A DNA stretch of 51,735 nucleotides from Brevibacterium sp. UMB1308A (GCF_030230605.1 NZ_JASPDO010000020.1:1-51735), one strand, 5' to 3'. Shown: positions 1-8,177, counted from the stretch's first letter. Notes: a model not told the origin generated them from the letters alone. Numbers and translations are program-made.

Positions 1-315
1 GGTTCCCTAGCGTGGGTGCTGCCAAGGATTGGTGCCATGCTGGTCTACCCACCAGAATCACGTATTAACCAACTCCAGTACGAACGGCTGCTTGAGTACT
101 TCGACACCGGCGACCAAGACATCAGCCACACCATCAACCAGTACCTAGCAACAGAACACGAAACCGCCCACCGTCCTGAACCCGGGGCTGCTCAAAGTCC
201 AGGGTGGGCCGGCGAGTATCCCCAGGAGATCGCAGACGAGTACGCAATCGCAGCGGAAGTGTTCAACGGCGACACCCGCCCCTGGGAGCCCAGCGAAGAA
301 CCACCGCCGTTTTAG
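1..315 (+). CDS. C-terminal part of an unrecognised protein
   Basis: The reading frame is open from the first base and ends with TAG at 313-315, so this is the 3' end of a gene that begins outside the window. A GTG at 16 lies inside the open frame and need not be the start. The visible part is about 104 residues, hydrophilic and acidic, with a Tyr-rich stretch (QLQYERLLEYFDTGD) and a Pro-rich tail ending EEPPPF. No family is recognised. It is convergent with the SURF1 gene. Confidence 0.5.
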   Translation, partial: GSLAWVLPRIGAMLVYPPESRINQLQYERLLEYFDTGDQDISHTINQYLATEHETAHRPEPGAAQSPGWAGEYPQEIADEYAIAAEVFNGDTRPWEPSEEPPPF

Positions 316-355
316 CAAGTCAACCCGATGGTGGCTGGTCTGATCGGGAGCTTTG

Positions 356-380
356 ACCAGAACCGCTCAAACCAGAACCG
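356..380. repeat. Two tandem 10-bp direct repeats in a convergent gap
   Basis: ACCAGAACCG occurs at 356-365 and again at 371-380, a 15-bp period, in the gap between the convergent partial gene and SURF1 gene (316-438). I see no hairpin with a T-tract there, so the role is unknown and the repeat may be chance. Confidence 0.3.
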
Positions 381-438
381 TTCTAAACAGGGTGGCGCGC
401 GCTACCCGCGCTGGTCCAGGTCCCAGACCCCAGAGCCC

Positions 439-1359
439 CTACTGGAGTCCCTGCTGGTTCAGCTCGGCGTCCTCGGCCTCTTCGTCCCTCACCGGACGGC
501 GTGCGCGCCTGGTCGCGCTGTCACGCGTGCGGTGCAAACTCGTCCCATACCGAGTCCCAGACGCAGACCCGTGCTTCAGCGCATCCTTATCCACAACCAC
601 ATACGTCGTCGGCTTATCCTGAGACGACTCACGCGTCTTCTTCTCACGCACGATCGTGAACACAATCGCAATGAGGATCATGACCCCAAACGTGATCCAC
701 TGAAACGTATACGACAAATGCGATCCGGGATCCAGTGACGGCGCAGGCAAAGGAGACAACCCCTCATCGCCAGCCGGATCCTCGGCCCCCATCTGCACAA
801 ACACGTGCGCATACGGATCACTCAACCCCGGCACTCGCTCCGTATCAATCGCACGAATAATGCCATCCGGATTGTTGTCCCTACTACCATCCTCGGTAGG
901 ACGCAACCAACCCGTCACCGTCGTCTCACCAGAAGGAGGCTGCGGCACATGATCCGGACTCGCTGTCCCAGTCGACGGAGTGGGCACCCACCCCCGGTTC
1001 ACCAAAACCTGGCCCCCCGAAGACGTGGTAAACGGCACAATCACATAAAACCCAGGCTGATTATCAACCGTACGATTACGCGCCAACACCGTCAGCTGCG
1101 GCTCATACCGGCCCCGCACCTCAACCTTGGTCCACTCGTCCTCAGGCCGTAACTCCGCCGAGGTGCCCTCCACCTCCTCGGCAAAATCCACCGGAGGCGC
1201 GTTGTAGTTGGACTCAATAGTGGCAATCTCCGCGTCACGCTGCTGCCGCCGGTCGTTCTGCCACATCGCAAGAAACGCACACAGGGTCGCCGCAACAAGC
1301 GCCAGCACGATATACCGAATCCATGCAGACGACGCCACAAACGAATAGTTGCGCAACAT
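439..1359 (-). CDS. SURF1 family cytochrome oxidase assembly protein
   Basis: A membrane protein of 306 residues expected to help assemble or load heme into cytochrome c oxidase, from knowledge of the SURF1 family. The sequence has the family layout: an N-terminal transmembrane helix (about residues 14-33), a large extracytoplasmic domain with the motifs GRYEPQ, NQPGFYVIVPF and VLVNRGWVP, and a second helix near residues 218-238 (SYTFQWITFGVMILIAIVF). A charged cytoplasmic tail of about 65 residues follows, longer than in many homologues. The ATG overlaps the stop of the upstream small gene (ATGA), so the three genes 1957-439 form a translationally coupled operon. Confidence 0.88.
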   Translation of the reverse strand: MLRNYSFVASSAWIRYIVLALVAATLCAFLAMWQNDRRQQRDAEIATIESNYNAPPVDFAEEVEGTSAELRPEDEWTKVEVRGRYEPQLTVLARNRTVDNQPGFYVIVPFTTSSGGQVLVNRGWVPTPSTGTASPDHVPQPPSGETTVTGWLRPTEDGSRDNNPDGIIRAIDTERVPGLSDPYAHVFVQMGAEDPAGDEGLSPLPAPSLDPGSHLSYTFQWITFGVMILIAIVFTIVREKKTRESSQDKPTTYVVVDKDALKHGSASGTRYGTSLHRTRDSATRRARRPVRDEEAEDAELNQQGLQ

Positions 1360-1568
1360 CAGCCCGCGCCCTCCGGAATTTCGTCCACCGAAACCACGGA
1401 CCGCAAGAACCCACGCAACGAAAGAAACTCACTCAAAAAATCACGGTGCTCATCACACGCCAACCACACCTTGTTCCGCGCAGCCGTATGAATCGACGGG
1501 TTATTCCACAACAAAGCGTGCACCGCAACTGCCCGACACGCCTTAGCTGAACACACAAGTTCGCTCAC
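1359..1568 (-). CDS. Small Cys/His-rich conserved protein beside SURF1
   Basis: A 69-residue protein of a type found next to SURF1 in many actinobacteria and usually left as hypothetical. Visible features are CSAKACR near residues 6-12, a central WNNPSIHTAARNKVWLACDEH block, and LREFL-like helix residues after it. The two Cys near the start and the CDEH motif could bind a metal ion; that is inference. It starts with GTG overlapping the TGA of the DUF3099 gene (GTGA) and ends overlapping the SURF1 ATG, so it is co-translated with both. A role with the respiratory oxidase is suggested only by position. Confidence 0.7.
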   Translation of the reverse strand: MSELVCSAKACRAVAVHALLWNNPSIHTAARNKVWLACDEHRDFLSEFLSLRGFLRSVVSVDEIPEGAG

Positions 1569-1957
1569 GCGTCAGACTCCTCGTCCCGGCTACGCTGTGA
1601 CTCCCGCGGACTCTCCAGAACCCCCACAACCTCGCCAATAACAACGTCAGGCTCTTCATCCTCCACATCCTCGGCAGGCTCATCATCCAAAGCCTGCGGT
1701 GTCGGAGCACCAGCAATTTCATCCGTATCTGTATAGAAATGACGTCGCACCGTGTTGGCAATGGTCACCGCAATCCACGGAAGAACAATCGCCCCCGCAG
1801 CAGCAGTCCAGCGCACCCACCCAGACGTAAGCGCCGCAACGAAAAAGCACGTCAAACGGATCGCCATAAGCACCATGTACTGACGCATACGCCCGTTCGA
1901 CTCGGCTTCGTGGGAGTGCTGAGCATCGGTGACACGAACAGTCTGTTCCTTGCTCAC
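1565..1957 (-). CDS. DUF3099 membrane protein
   Basis: A 130-residue protein matching the DUF3099 pattern of actinobacteria. It has a short polar N-terminus, two closely spaced transmembrane helices (about residues 28-47 and 50-68, with RLTCFFVAALTSGWVRW between basic residues), and a long acidic cytoplasmic tail. The GTG start is supported by a strong ribosome binding site (AGGAGG at 1962-1967 on the minus strand). It is the first gene of the operon leading to SURF1 and is divergent from fabG. Function is unknown. Confidence 0.8.
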   Translation of the reverse strand: MSKEQTVRVTDAQHSHEAESNGRMRQYMVLMAIRLTCFFVAALTSGWVRWTAAAGAIVLPWIAVTIANTVRRHFYTDTDEIAGAPTPQALDDEPAEDVEDEEPDVVIGEVVGVLESPRESQRSRDEESDA

Positions 1958-2087
1958 TCACACCTCCTGCGTTCAGCTCGATACGCAAGTCTACTCCCGG
2001 AACTGTAGAAAAGCTCCGAGGGGAGACCAATCGTTGATAGGTTAGGAAAGAAACTGTCCGCAATCTCATCTATGTCCAGGAGCCTCA

Positions 2088-2792
2088 GTGCCACGTACAG
2101 TACTCGTCACCGGCGGTAACCGCGGGATCGGACGCACAATCGCCGAACAATTCATCGCGCAAGGCGACCGCGTCGCTGTCACCTCACGCAACGGAGACGC
2201 CCCAGAAGGCGCGCTAGCCGTTGCCGCTGACGTCACCGATTCCGCCTCACTCGACGCGGCCTACACCACGGTAGAAAACGAACTGGGACCAGTTGAAATC
2301 ATCGTCGCAAACGCCGGAATCACCCGCGACAACCTGCTCATGCGCATGAGCGACGAAGAGTTTGAAGACGTCATCAACACCAACCTCACTGGTGTGTACC
2401 GCACAGTCCGCCGGGGCATCACCAACCTGATCCGCGCCAAGTGGGGACGCATCATTCTGATCTCGTCAGTATCCGGGCTGTACGGCGTTGCAGGGCAAGC
2501 AAACTACTCGTCGTCAAAGGCCGGCCTGGTGGGTCTGGCCCGCTCCATCACCCGCGAAGTGGGATCACGCGGAATCACTGCCAACGTGGTAGCCCCCGGC
2601 TTCATCCGCACCGACATGACCGACGAACTCCCTGAAGCCAAACAAAAAGAATACTTGCAAGCCGTACCCGCCAAGCGTTTTGCTGAACCTCAAGAAGTAG
2701 CCAAAGTTGTCAGCTGGGTTGCTTCCGATGACGCAAGCTATATTTCCGGTGCTGTCATTCCCGTTGACGGCGGTTTGGGAATGGGACACTAA
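2088..2792 (+). CDS. fabG: 3-oxoacyl-ACP reductase FabG
   Basis: NADPH-dependent reductase of the fatty-acid elongation cycle, 234 residues, cytoplasmic. The Rossmann motif TGGNRGIG is at residues 8-15, NAG at 75-77, the structural Asn at 99, and the catalytic Ser127, Tyr140 and Lys144 are in place. The GTG start at 2088 has AGGAG 6 nt upstream. It is followed 21 nt later by fabI, the same pairing as mabA-inhA in mycobacteria, so both reductive steps of elongation are encoded together, apart from the condensing enzymes at 40-43 kb. Confidence 0.93.
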   Translation: MPRTVLVTGGNRGIGRTIAEQFIAQGDRVAVTSRNGDAPEGALAVAADVTDSASLDAAYTTVENELGPVEIIVANAGITRDNLLMRMSDEEFEDVINTNLTGVYRTVRRGITNLIRAKWGRIILISSVSGLYGVAGQANYSSSKAGLVGLARSITREVGSRGITANVVAPGFIRTDMTDELPEAKQKEYLQAVPAKRFAEPQEVAKVVSWVASDDASYISGAVIPVDGGLGMGH

Positions 2793-2813
2793 AGAAAAAG
2801 CAGAAAGGTCAAC

Positions 2814-3572
2814 ATGGGAATTCTTGAAGGAAAGCGCATCCTCGTTACCGGTGTGCTCACAGAATCATCAATCGCGTTCGCTGCCGCACGTCTCGCCCAG
2901 GAGCAGGGCGCAGAAGTTATTCTGTCCAGCTTCGGCCGTCAGATGAAGATCACTACGATCATCGCCGAACGCCTGCCCAAACCAGCCCCGGTTATTGAAC
3001 TCGACGCGACCAGTGAAGAGGACCTGGCGGCACTGCCTGAACGCCTGGGCGGAACCATCGACGGAATCGTGCACGCAATCGCGTTCGCACCAAAGGACGC
3101 TCTAGGCGGCGTGTTCCTCGACACCCCGTTCGAATCGGTGTCCACCGCAATCCACGTGTCCGCCTACTCGCTCAAATCGATCGCGGTCGCAGCCAAGAGC
3201 GTGCTCAACCCCGGCGCCGGAATCGTGGGCCTCACATTCGACGCGACCGTCGCATGGCCAGCATACGACTGGATGGGTGTTGCAAAGGCAGCCATGGAAT
3301 CCACTTCACGCTACCTGGCCAAGTACATGGGCCCAGACAAGATCCGCGTCAACCTGGTGTCTGCCGGTCCACTCAAGACCACGGCAGCCAAGTCCATCCC
3401 CGGCTTCGAGGCTTTCGAAGATGTCTGGGGCGACCGCGCACCACTCGGATGGGACCAGACCGACACCGAACCAGCTGGAAAAGCAATCGTCGCTCTTCTC
3501 TCCGACTGGTTCCCCGCGACCACCGGCGAAATGGTGCACGTCGACGGAGGTCTGCACTCCACAGGCGCATAA
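2814..3572 (+). CDS. fabI: Enoyl-ACP reductase, FabI/InhA type
   Basis: Reduces enoyl-ACP with NADH in the last step of each elongation cycle. The 252-residue protein carries the FabI/InhA pattern: an N-terminal GKRILVTGVLTESSIAF nucleotide-binding segment, Phe142, and the active-site pair Tyr151 and Lys158 spaced Y-x6-K, which is typical of InhA-like enzymes and differs from the Y-x3-K of FabG. AGAAAGG lies before the ATG. It shares a transcript with fabG; a perfect inverted repeat at 3615-3650 follows. Confidence 0.93.
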   Translation: MGILEGKRILVTGVLTESSIAFAAARLAQEQGAEVILSSFGRQMKITTIIAERLPKPAPVIELDATSEEDLAALPERLGGTIDGIVHAIAFAPKDALGGVFLDTPFESVSTAIHVSAYSLKSIAVAAKSVLNPGAGIVGLTFDATVAWPAYDWMGVAKAAMESTSRYLAKYMGPDKIRVNLVSAGPLKTTAAKSIPGFEAFEDVWGDRAPLGWDQTDTEPAGKAIVALLSDWFPATTGEMVHVDGGLHSTGA

Positions 3573-3614
3573 GCACCAGCGCTTAAGCATCAACGCATAA
3601 GCACCTGCACTTTT

Positions 3615-3650
3615 GAGTGGGCATATCTACACTGGTAGGTATGCCCACTC
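3615..3650 (+). promoter_or_regulatory. Perfect 11-bp inverted repeat spanning a leaderless start
   Basis: GAGTGGGCATA (3615-3625) is repeated in inverted form as TATGCCCACTC (3640-3650) with a 14-nt loop. Inside the loop is a -10 like TACACT (3628-3633), 7 nt before the ATG at 3641. The right arm includes the start codon and first codons of the phosphatase gene. In a fabI read-through transcript the hairpin would bury that start codon; a transcript begun at the ATG would lack the left arm. Confidence 0.5.
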
Positions 3651-4126
3651 TTGTTTTAGCTCGTCACGCACACGCAACCCATGACCCTATGCCGGACTTT
3701 GACCGTCATCTCACTGAAGAAGGGGAGGCCGAGGCGGCCCTCGCCGGCCGCTTTCTGTCACAGTTCCCGCTGACCCACCTTGTGTCGTCGCCGGCAAAAC
3801 GCACAACCCAGACTGGGCAAGCAGTTGTTGACGCGCTCAACGACGCCTACCGCGGACGCCCAGATTTCAACGCCGTAGAACTGCAATTCGAACCTGCTCT
3901 ATACGACGCCACCGTCCAAACCTGGTTAGACACCATCAACGCGATCCCCGAAGACGTGCCTGGCGCATACATCGTTGGCCACAACCCAATCGTGTGGGAA
4001 ACAGTCGAACGCGTGGGCGGTGTCAACCTCAAGAAGTTCAAACCGTCGTCCGTGGCAGTTTTCCAGCTACCCAGTTGGGACGTCGACTCATTCCCGGAAC
4101 CAACTGTGCGCTACTTCGGAAACTAA
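3641..4126 (+). CDS. SixA-type histidine phosphatase
   Basis: A 161-residue member of the histidine phosphatase superfamily, short like SixA, which removes phosphate from phosphohistidine. Visible catalytic features are ARHAHA with Arg8 and His9, SPAKRTTQT with Arg54, and VGHNP with His114. The ATG at 3641 is chosen because the conserved domain begins right there and a -10 hexamer lies 7 nt upstream, as in leaderless genes; a GTG at 3617 would add 8 unrelated residues. The physiological substrate is unknown. It is convergent with serB. Confidence 0.82.
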   Translation: MPTLVLARHAHATHDPMPDFDRHLTEEGEAEAALAGRFLSQFPLTHLVSSPAKRTTQTGQAVVDALNDAYRGRPDFNAVELQFEPALYDATVQTWLDTINAIPEDVPGAYIVGHNPIVWETVERVGGVNLKKFKPSSVAVFQLPSWDVDSFPEPTVRYFGN

Positions 4127-4184
4127 AAGGCCACGGAACTCACGCACACCTCACCCAGGCCTCTAACAGACCCTAAGCAGGTCC

Positions 4185-4958
4185 TCAGCGGATATAAGGC
4201 GTGCAGAAAATCTCGACCAGTTGGCGCATGTTCCGGTGACGAATAACCAAGTCGGCCTTCTCAGCCAAAGCCGGTTTTGCACAAAAAGCGATCCCGCAAC
4301 TTGCCAGTTCAACCATGTCGAGGTCGTTAGCACCATCGCCAATCGCCAGAGTACGCGTAGCCCCCACACGCCCCGCCAACTCCGCAAGCGTCTGGGACTT
4401 AAACGCTCGGTCAACTACCGGTCCAGTCACCTTCCCAGTGAGAACCCCGCCCGCGGATTCCAATTGGTTCGCAAACGCGTCATCGATACCAACGCTGTCC
4501 GCAAGCGGCTGAACAATCTCAATGAAGCCACCGGACACAACAGCCACGTGGCAATCCACCTCGTGCAAGGCCTCCACCCACTCGGGTACTCCAGGGGTGA
4601 GCGTCACCTGGTCAGCGACCTCGGCCAGGGCACTTACCGGGATCCCCCTGAGTAAAGCCACACGTTCGCGCAAGGACTCTTCGAAGTCCAACTCGCCAGC
4701 CATGGCCCGCTCCGTAATCGCTGCAACCTGGTCCTCAACACCTGCGTGAGCTGCCAGAAGATCGATCACTTCCTCATTGATCAACGTGGAGTCCACATCC
4801 ATGACCACGAGCTCAGGAGGTGCGAGACTCACCTCCGGAGGCAAGACCTGAACATCGTCATTCTCGGAGCGCAAATCGGCCAGAACCGATGGAAGGTCAT
4901 CGGTGTCAAAAACGTCGTGACGCACCTGGCCAGAGTCGAAAATACATACCCGTTGCAT
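4185..4958 (-). CDS. serB: Phosphoserine phosphatase SerB
   Basis: HAD-family enzyme for the last step of serine synthesis. The 257-residue protein has the nucleophile motif VVMDVDSTLI (Asp54, Asp56), VVSGGF in the second motif, a conserved Lys in the following region, and GDGANDLDMV as the last motif. A short N-terminal extension of about 45 residues precedes the HAD core and is too small for full ACT domains. I prefer the ATG at 4958, which lies 4 nt after the stop of the upstream gene; a GTG at 4982 is possible and would overlap that gene by 20 nt. The close spacing suggests translational coupling. Confidence 0.88.
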   Translation of the reverse strand: MQRVCIFDSGQVRHDVFDTDDLPSVLADLRSENDDVQVLPPEVSLAPPELVVMDVDSTLINEEVIDLLAAHAGVEDQVAAITERAMAGELDFEESLRERVALLRGIPVSALAEVADQVTLTPGVPEWVEALHEVDCHVAVVSGGFIEIVQPLADSVGIDDAFANQLESAGGVLTGKVTGPVVDRAFKSQTLAELAGRVGATRTLAIGDGANDLDMVELASCGIAFCAKPALAEKADLVIRHRNMRQLVEIFCTPYIR

Positions 4959-4962
4959 AGCT

Positions 4963-5712
4963 TCATCGTATCGGTGCGGCACTTTCCCGCGTGGTCGTGG
5001 TCACCACATCGTGAGCCGCCCCATGGAGCTGCGCCAAAAGCGACCCCAACTCCTGCGGCTCAACAGCAAGCGGTGCCAGGATCGGGCGCAATGCACAGTG
5101 AATATCAACAGCGGAAAAACATGCAGCTTCAACCGTGGAATCCACGAAAAACGACCCTGCCCGCCGGTGCTCACCAGCAAACTCCTCTTGCCAGTCTCTC
5201 CACGGAAGATTCCGGAACTCATCAGCAATCCCACTCTCAACAAGAGACAAACCATGCATCACCAGATCGCGTAAATGACGCACCGCCTCGGGTACAGAAC
5301 GCATCCCTAAAGGAGCAAACGGAACGTGCGCACACGGAAACACATCAACATTGCCCTCCGCGTGAACCACCAGCACGGCACGGGACTCACCAGCCACCTC
5401 GGCGACAATCACAGCGGGCGCCTGCGCGACCACGCGACTGTACTCCCTGGACACCTGCGGAACCGTCAACGCAAGCGCCGGGTGAACCAAGACCGTACGA
5501 AACCGATCAAAACCAAACTCCCTAGCTGCAGCAGCCCACAGCAACAGTCCAGTACGTGACTCGCCAAGCACCGCATCATCGTTAATAAACGGAACCTCAT
5601 ACCCGGCGTCCTGAAAGATTGTGACAACCGAATCGGGCGGTAAGATCCGCTCAACACACGCGTTAAGGGCGGTGGAGACATGAACAGTGTGGAAAACTCG
5701 CTGATTGTGCAC
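4963..5712 (-). CDS. Conserved unknown protein coupled to serB
   Basis: About 249 residues without a recognised domain, signal peptide or membrane segment. It contains VLVVHAEGNVDVFPCAHVPFAPLG and several aromatic-rich stretches, which look like a soluble alpha/beta protein. A -10 like TAATCT (5724-5719) is 6 nt from a GTG at 5712, so a leaderless start there is likely; the frame also allows GTG at 5718. It ends 4 nt before serB and is divergent from an ABC ATPase gene. Function is not known; the coupling hints at a link with serine or phosphate metabolism, which is inference only. Confidence 0.6.
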   Translation of the reverse strand: MHNQRVFHTVHVSTALNACVERILPPDSVVTIFQDAGYEVPFINDDAVLGESRTGLLLWAAAAREFGFDRFRTVLVHPALALTVPQVSREYSRVVAQAPAVIVAEVAGESRAVLVVHAEGNVDVFPCAHVPFAPLGMRSVPEAVRHLRDLVMHGLSLVESGIADEFRNLPWRDWQEEFAGEHRRAGSFFVDSTVEAACFSAVDIHCALRPILAPLAVEPQELGSLLAQLHGAAHDVVTTTTRESAAPIR

Positions 5713-5718
5713 ACGCAC

Positions 5719-5746
5719 AGATTACCCGTGGGGTAGTGTTTAACAT
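5719..5746. promoter_or_regulatory. 28-bp back-to-back promoter region, both leaderless
   Basis: TAGTGT at 5734-5739 lies 7 nt before the ATG of the ABC ATPase gene, and TAATCT at 5724-5719 on the other strand lies 6 nt before the GTG at 5712. The two -10 elements are only 9 bp apart, so the two promoters must share DNA and probably compete. Confidence 0.5.
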
Positions 5747-6529
5747 ATGAGCGAAGTGCTGAGCTTAGAAGATGTTGTTGTTCGCCGTGGTGCCCACCAC
5801 CTGCTGGACGGACTGAGCCTCTCAGTATCTGAAGGGCAGCACTGGGTGATTTTGGGCCCAAACGGTGCAGGCAAAACCACCCTGTTGGAAATCGCCGCCG
5901 GGCGCATGCACCCAACCAGCGGAACCGTCAAAATACTGGGCGAACAGCTTGGCCGAGTCGACGTATTTGAGCTCCGCCCGCGCATCGGTTACGCCTCGTC
6001 GGCGCTTGCTGACCGCCTACCACGTAGCGAAAGCGCCTTCGACACCGTGATGACAGCCGCCTATGGTGTCGTTGGTCGCTGGACAGAAGAGTACGACCAG
6101 ATCGACGAAGAACGGGCCCACGACCTTCTCAACGCCTTTGGCATCGGCGACTTTAAGGACCGCACATTTGGTTCCCTGTCAGAAGGTGAACGCAAACGAG
6201 TACAGATTGCCCGGTCACTCATGACCGACCCGGAAATTCTGCTCCTTGACGAACCAGCATCAGGACTCGACTTGGGCGGACGTGAAGATCTGCTTCAGGC
6301 TCTTTCTGAAATCCTCGGTGGGAAATACGCCCCCACCACCCTCATGGTCACTCACCACGTAGAAGAGATTCCAAAAGGCACCACTCATGCTCTACTGCTA
6401 CGTGAAGGAAAAGTGACAGCAGCTGGTCCTTTGGAGGAGACCCTGACATCAGAAAACCTGTCTGAAACATTCGGCTCTGACATCAAACTCACCACAGTAG
6501 GTGGACGCTTCCACGCTCAAGCACAGTGA
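5747..6529 (+). CDS. ABC transporter ATP-binding protein
   Basis: A 260-residue stand-alone ATPase subunit. Walker A is GPNGAGKTT at residues 37-45, the signature LSEGERKRVQIA begins at 144, Walker B is ILLLDEPASGLD from 164, and the H-loop His is in MVTHHVEE near 203. The closest general resemblance is to the ModF/YlmA-like group of single ATPases. No ABC permease is adjacent; the next gene is a TSUP permease of a different mechanism, so the partner is unknown. Confidence 0.85.
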   Translation: MSEVLSLEDVVVRRGAHHLLDGLSLSVSEGQHWVILGPNGAGKTTLLEIAAGRMHPTSGTVKILGEQLGRVDVFELRPRIGYASSALADRLPRSESAFDTVMTAAYGVVGRWTEEYDQIDEERAHDLLNAFGIGDFKDRTFGSLSEGERKRVQIARSLMTDPEILLLDEPASGLDLGGREDLLQALSEILGGKYAPTTLMVTHHVEEIPKGTTHALLLREGKVTAAGPLEETLTSENLSETFGSDIKLTTVGGRFHAQAQ

Positions 6530-7299
6530 CATTTGATCTTCTCACCAGCGCGCTGATCTTCTTAGCGGGGCTGGCCGCTGGCACCATCAATGCGGTGGTG
6601 GGCTCTGGAACTCTGATTACCTTTCCCGCGCTTGTGGCCTTTGGCGTGCCACCTCAAGCGGCGACCATGAGTAACGCGCTTGGGCTCATCCCAGGAAACA
6701 TCGCATCGTCTTTCGGATACCGTGAAGATCTCCGCGGCTCCGGCGACCGGCTTAAACGCTGGATACCCGCTTCGATGGCAGGTTCGCTCGTTGGCGCAAC
6801 GCTACTGGTGGTTCTGCCAGCTAAGTCCTTTGAACTGATTGTTCCGGTGCTCATCGTGATCGCTCTCGTCATGGTGGTGGTGCAGCCACGCCTGCAGAAG
6901 TATCTGAACGCCCGCGACGCCACGGCCCTGACAAACAGCACAGTCGCCGTGTACTGCGTCCTGTTCTTCACCGCCATCTACGGCGGATACTTCGCGGCAG
7001 CCCAGGGCATCATTCTCATCGGTCTTCTAGGGATTGTCCTCGATGAGCCACTTCAAAAGATCAACGGGTACAAAAACGTTCTGGTGCTTTTTGTGAACAT
7101 CGTGTCAGCAACCGCCTACACGATTATTGGATTCAACAAGATTTCGTGGATGGCCGTGGTGCTCATTGCGGCCGGTTCGCTTATAGGTGGTTACGTGGGC
7201 GCCCGCATAGGTCGCAAACTCAACCCCACCGTGCTGCGTGCGGTGATTGTCATTCTGGGCATCGTGGCGTTTGTGCGCATCTTGGGAATCCACGCATGA
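6526..7299 (+). CDS. TSUP (TauE/SafE) family membrane transporter
   Basis: A 257-residue membrane protein with about seven or eight hydrophobic helices and the family's repeated glycine-rich motif, seen as AGLAAGTINAVVGSGTLITFP near the N-terminus and TAIYGGYFAAAQGIILI in the middle. TSUP proteins move small anions such as sulfite or organosulfonates; the substrate cannot be read here. The GTG start overlaps the ABC ATPase stop (GTGA), and its own stop overlaps the trmH ATG, so the three genes were one coupled operon. Confidence 0.85.
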   Translation: MTFDLLTSALIFLAGLAAGTINAVVGSGTLITFPALVAFGVPPQAATMSNALGLIPGNIASSFGYREDLRGSGDRLKRWIPASMAGSLVGATLLVVLPAKSFELIVPVLIVIALVMVVVQPRLQKYLNARDATALTNSTVAVYCVLFFTAIYGGYFAAAQGIILIGLLGIVLDEPLQKINGYKNVLVLFVNIVSATAYTIIGFNKISWMAVVLIAAGSLIGGYVGARIGRKLNPTVLRAVIVILGIVAFVRILGIHA

Positions 7300-8177
7300 A
7301 CACACCCAAGAAAGCGGACCTGAGCCCCGCAGACATTGAAGCGCTGTGCACAGAGCACGGCATCGACCCCGCCCGCGTGCAACACCTAGCACATGTGCCC
7401 CCGCCTGAGGACTACACGCACCTGACCGACGTGGAACTGCGCAAGAAGCTCGAACCAGAAAACGGGCTGTTCATCTCCGAATCTTCCAAGATCATTCAAC
7501 GCGCCCACGACGCCGGCATGAAGTTCCGCTCGTTCTTCCTCAACGCCCACTGGCTCGAACCGCTCGCCCCAGTGATCGCCCACCACGACGTCCCCATCTA
7601 CGTGGGAAGCGAAGCTGATCTAGAAAAAGTTGCAGGCTTTCGCCTCCACCGAGGTGCCCTGGCAAGTACCCAGCGACCGCACCTTCCCAACGTCGCCGAG
7701 GTGGTGAGGGACACCTCGGTCGTTGTTATCATCGAGGATCTAGTGGACCACACCAATGTGGGCGCAATCTTCCGGTCCGTAGCCGCCCTTGGTGCAGATG
7801 CCGTCCTGGTGACGCCCCGTTGCGCCGACCCCTTGTACCGGCGAGCGATCCGAGTGTCGATGGGTACGGTCTTCCAAGTGCTGTGGACAAGAATCGATCC
7901 TTGGCCAGAGAGCATCGACACCCTCCAGGATGCAGGGTTCGTCGTTGCGGGCATGACTCTAGGCGAGGGCGCGATCACTTTGGACGAGCTGGTCGCTGAA
8001 GATTATGAGAAGCTCGCTCTCGTCTTCGGCTCCGAGGGTCCTGGGCTGACTCAAGCGACTGAGCAGCGGCTCGACAGAAGAGTCACGATCCCGATGATGG
8101 GCGGAGTTGACTCGTTAAACGTCGCGGCGGCCTCGGCACTCGCGCTCTATGCGACGAGGTTGCGCCACAAGAGGTAG
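7296..8177 (+). CDS. TrmH/SpoU family RNA 2'-O-methyltransferase, mosaic gene
   Basis: An RNA ribose methyltransferase of 293 residues with an N-terminal substrate-binding part and a C-terminal SPOUT domain showing VIIEDLVDHTNVGAIFRS, VFGSEGPGL and IPMMGGVDSLNVAAASAL. The ATG overlaps the upstream stop (ATGA). Codon use changes sharply near 7650: before it Glu codons are 8 GAA to 2 GAG and Arg is nearly all CGC, after it Glu is 1 GAA to 8 GAG and Arg includes AGG, AGA, CGA and CGG. The last two thirds therefore appear foreign. The original final 22 codons lie at 18052-18117, beyond the island. The protein still looks complete and functional. Confidence 0.85.
   Translation: MNTPKKADLSPADIEALCTEHGIDPARVQHLAHVPPPEDYTHLTDVELRKKLEPENGLFISESSKIIQRAHDAGMKFRSFFLNAHWLEPLAPVIAHHDVPIYVGSEADLEKVAGFRLHRGALASTQRPHLPNVAEVVRDTSVVVIIEDLVDHTNVGAIFRSVAALGADAVLVTPRCADPLYRRAIRVSMGTVFQVLWTRIDPWPESIDTLQDAGFVVAGMTLGEGAITLDELVAEDYEKLALVFGSEGPGLTQATEQRLDRRVTIPMMGGVDSLNVAAASALALYATRLRHKR
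8109..8126 (+). repeat. trmH 3'-end motif duplicated at both island ends
   Basis: The codons for DSLNVA at 8109-8126 correspond to 18052-18069. The two share GACTC and then AACGTCGC with silent differences between. They are homologous trmH ends, not an exact duplication, and may be the place where the element recombined. The motif encodes the most conserved C-terminal part of SPOUT enzymes. Confidence 0.55.

Noticed and set aside
4746..5525. Plus-strand frame of 259 codons
   Set aside because: Antisense of the serB-linked protein; His/Pro/Gln-rich with no motif.
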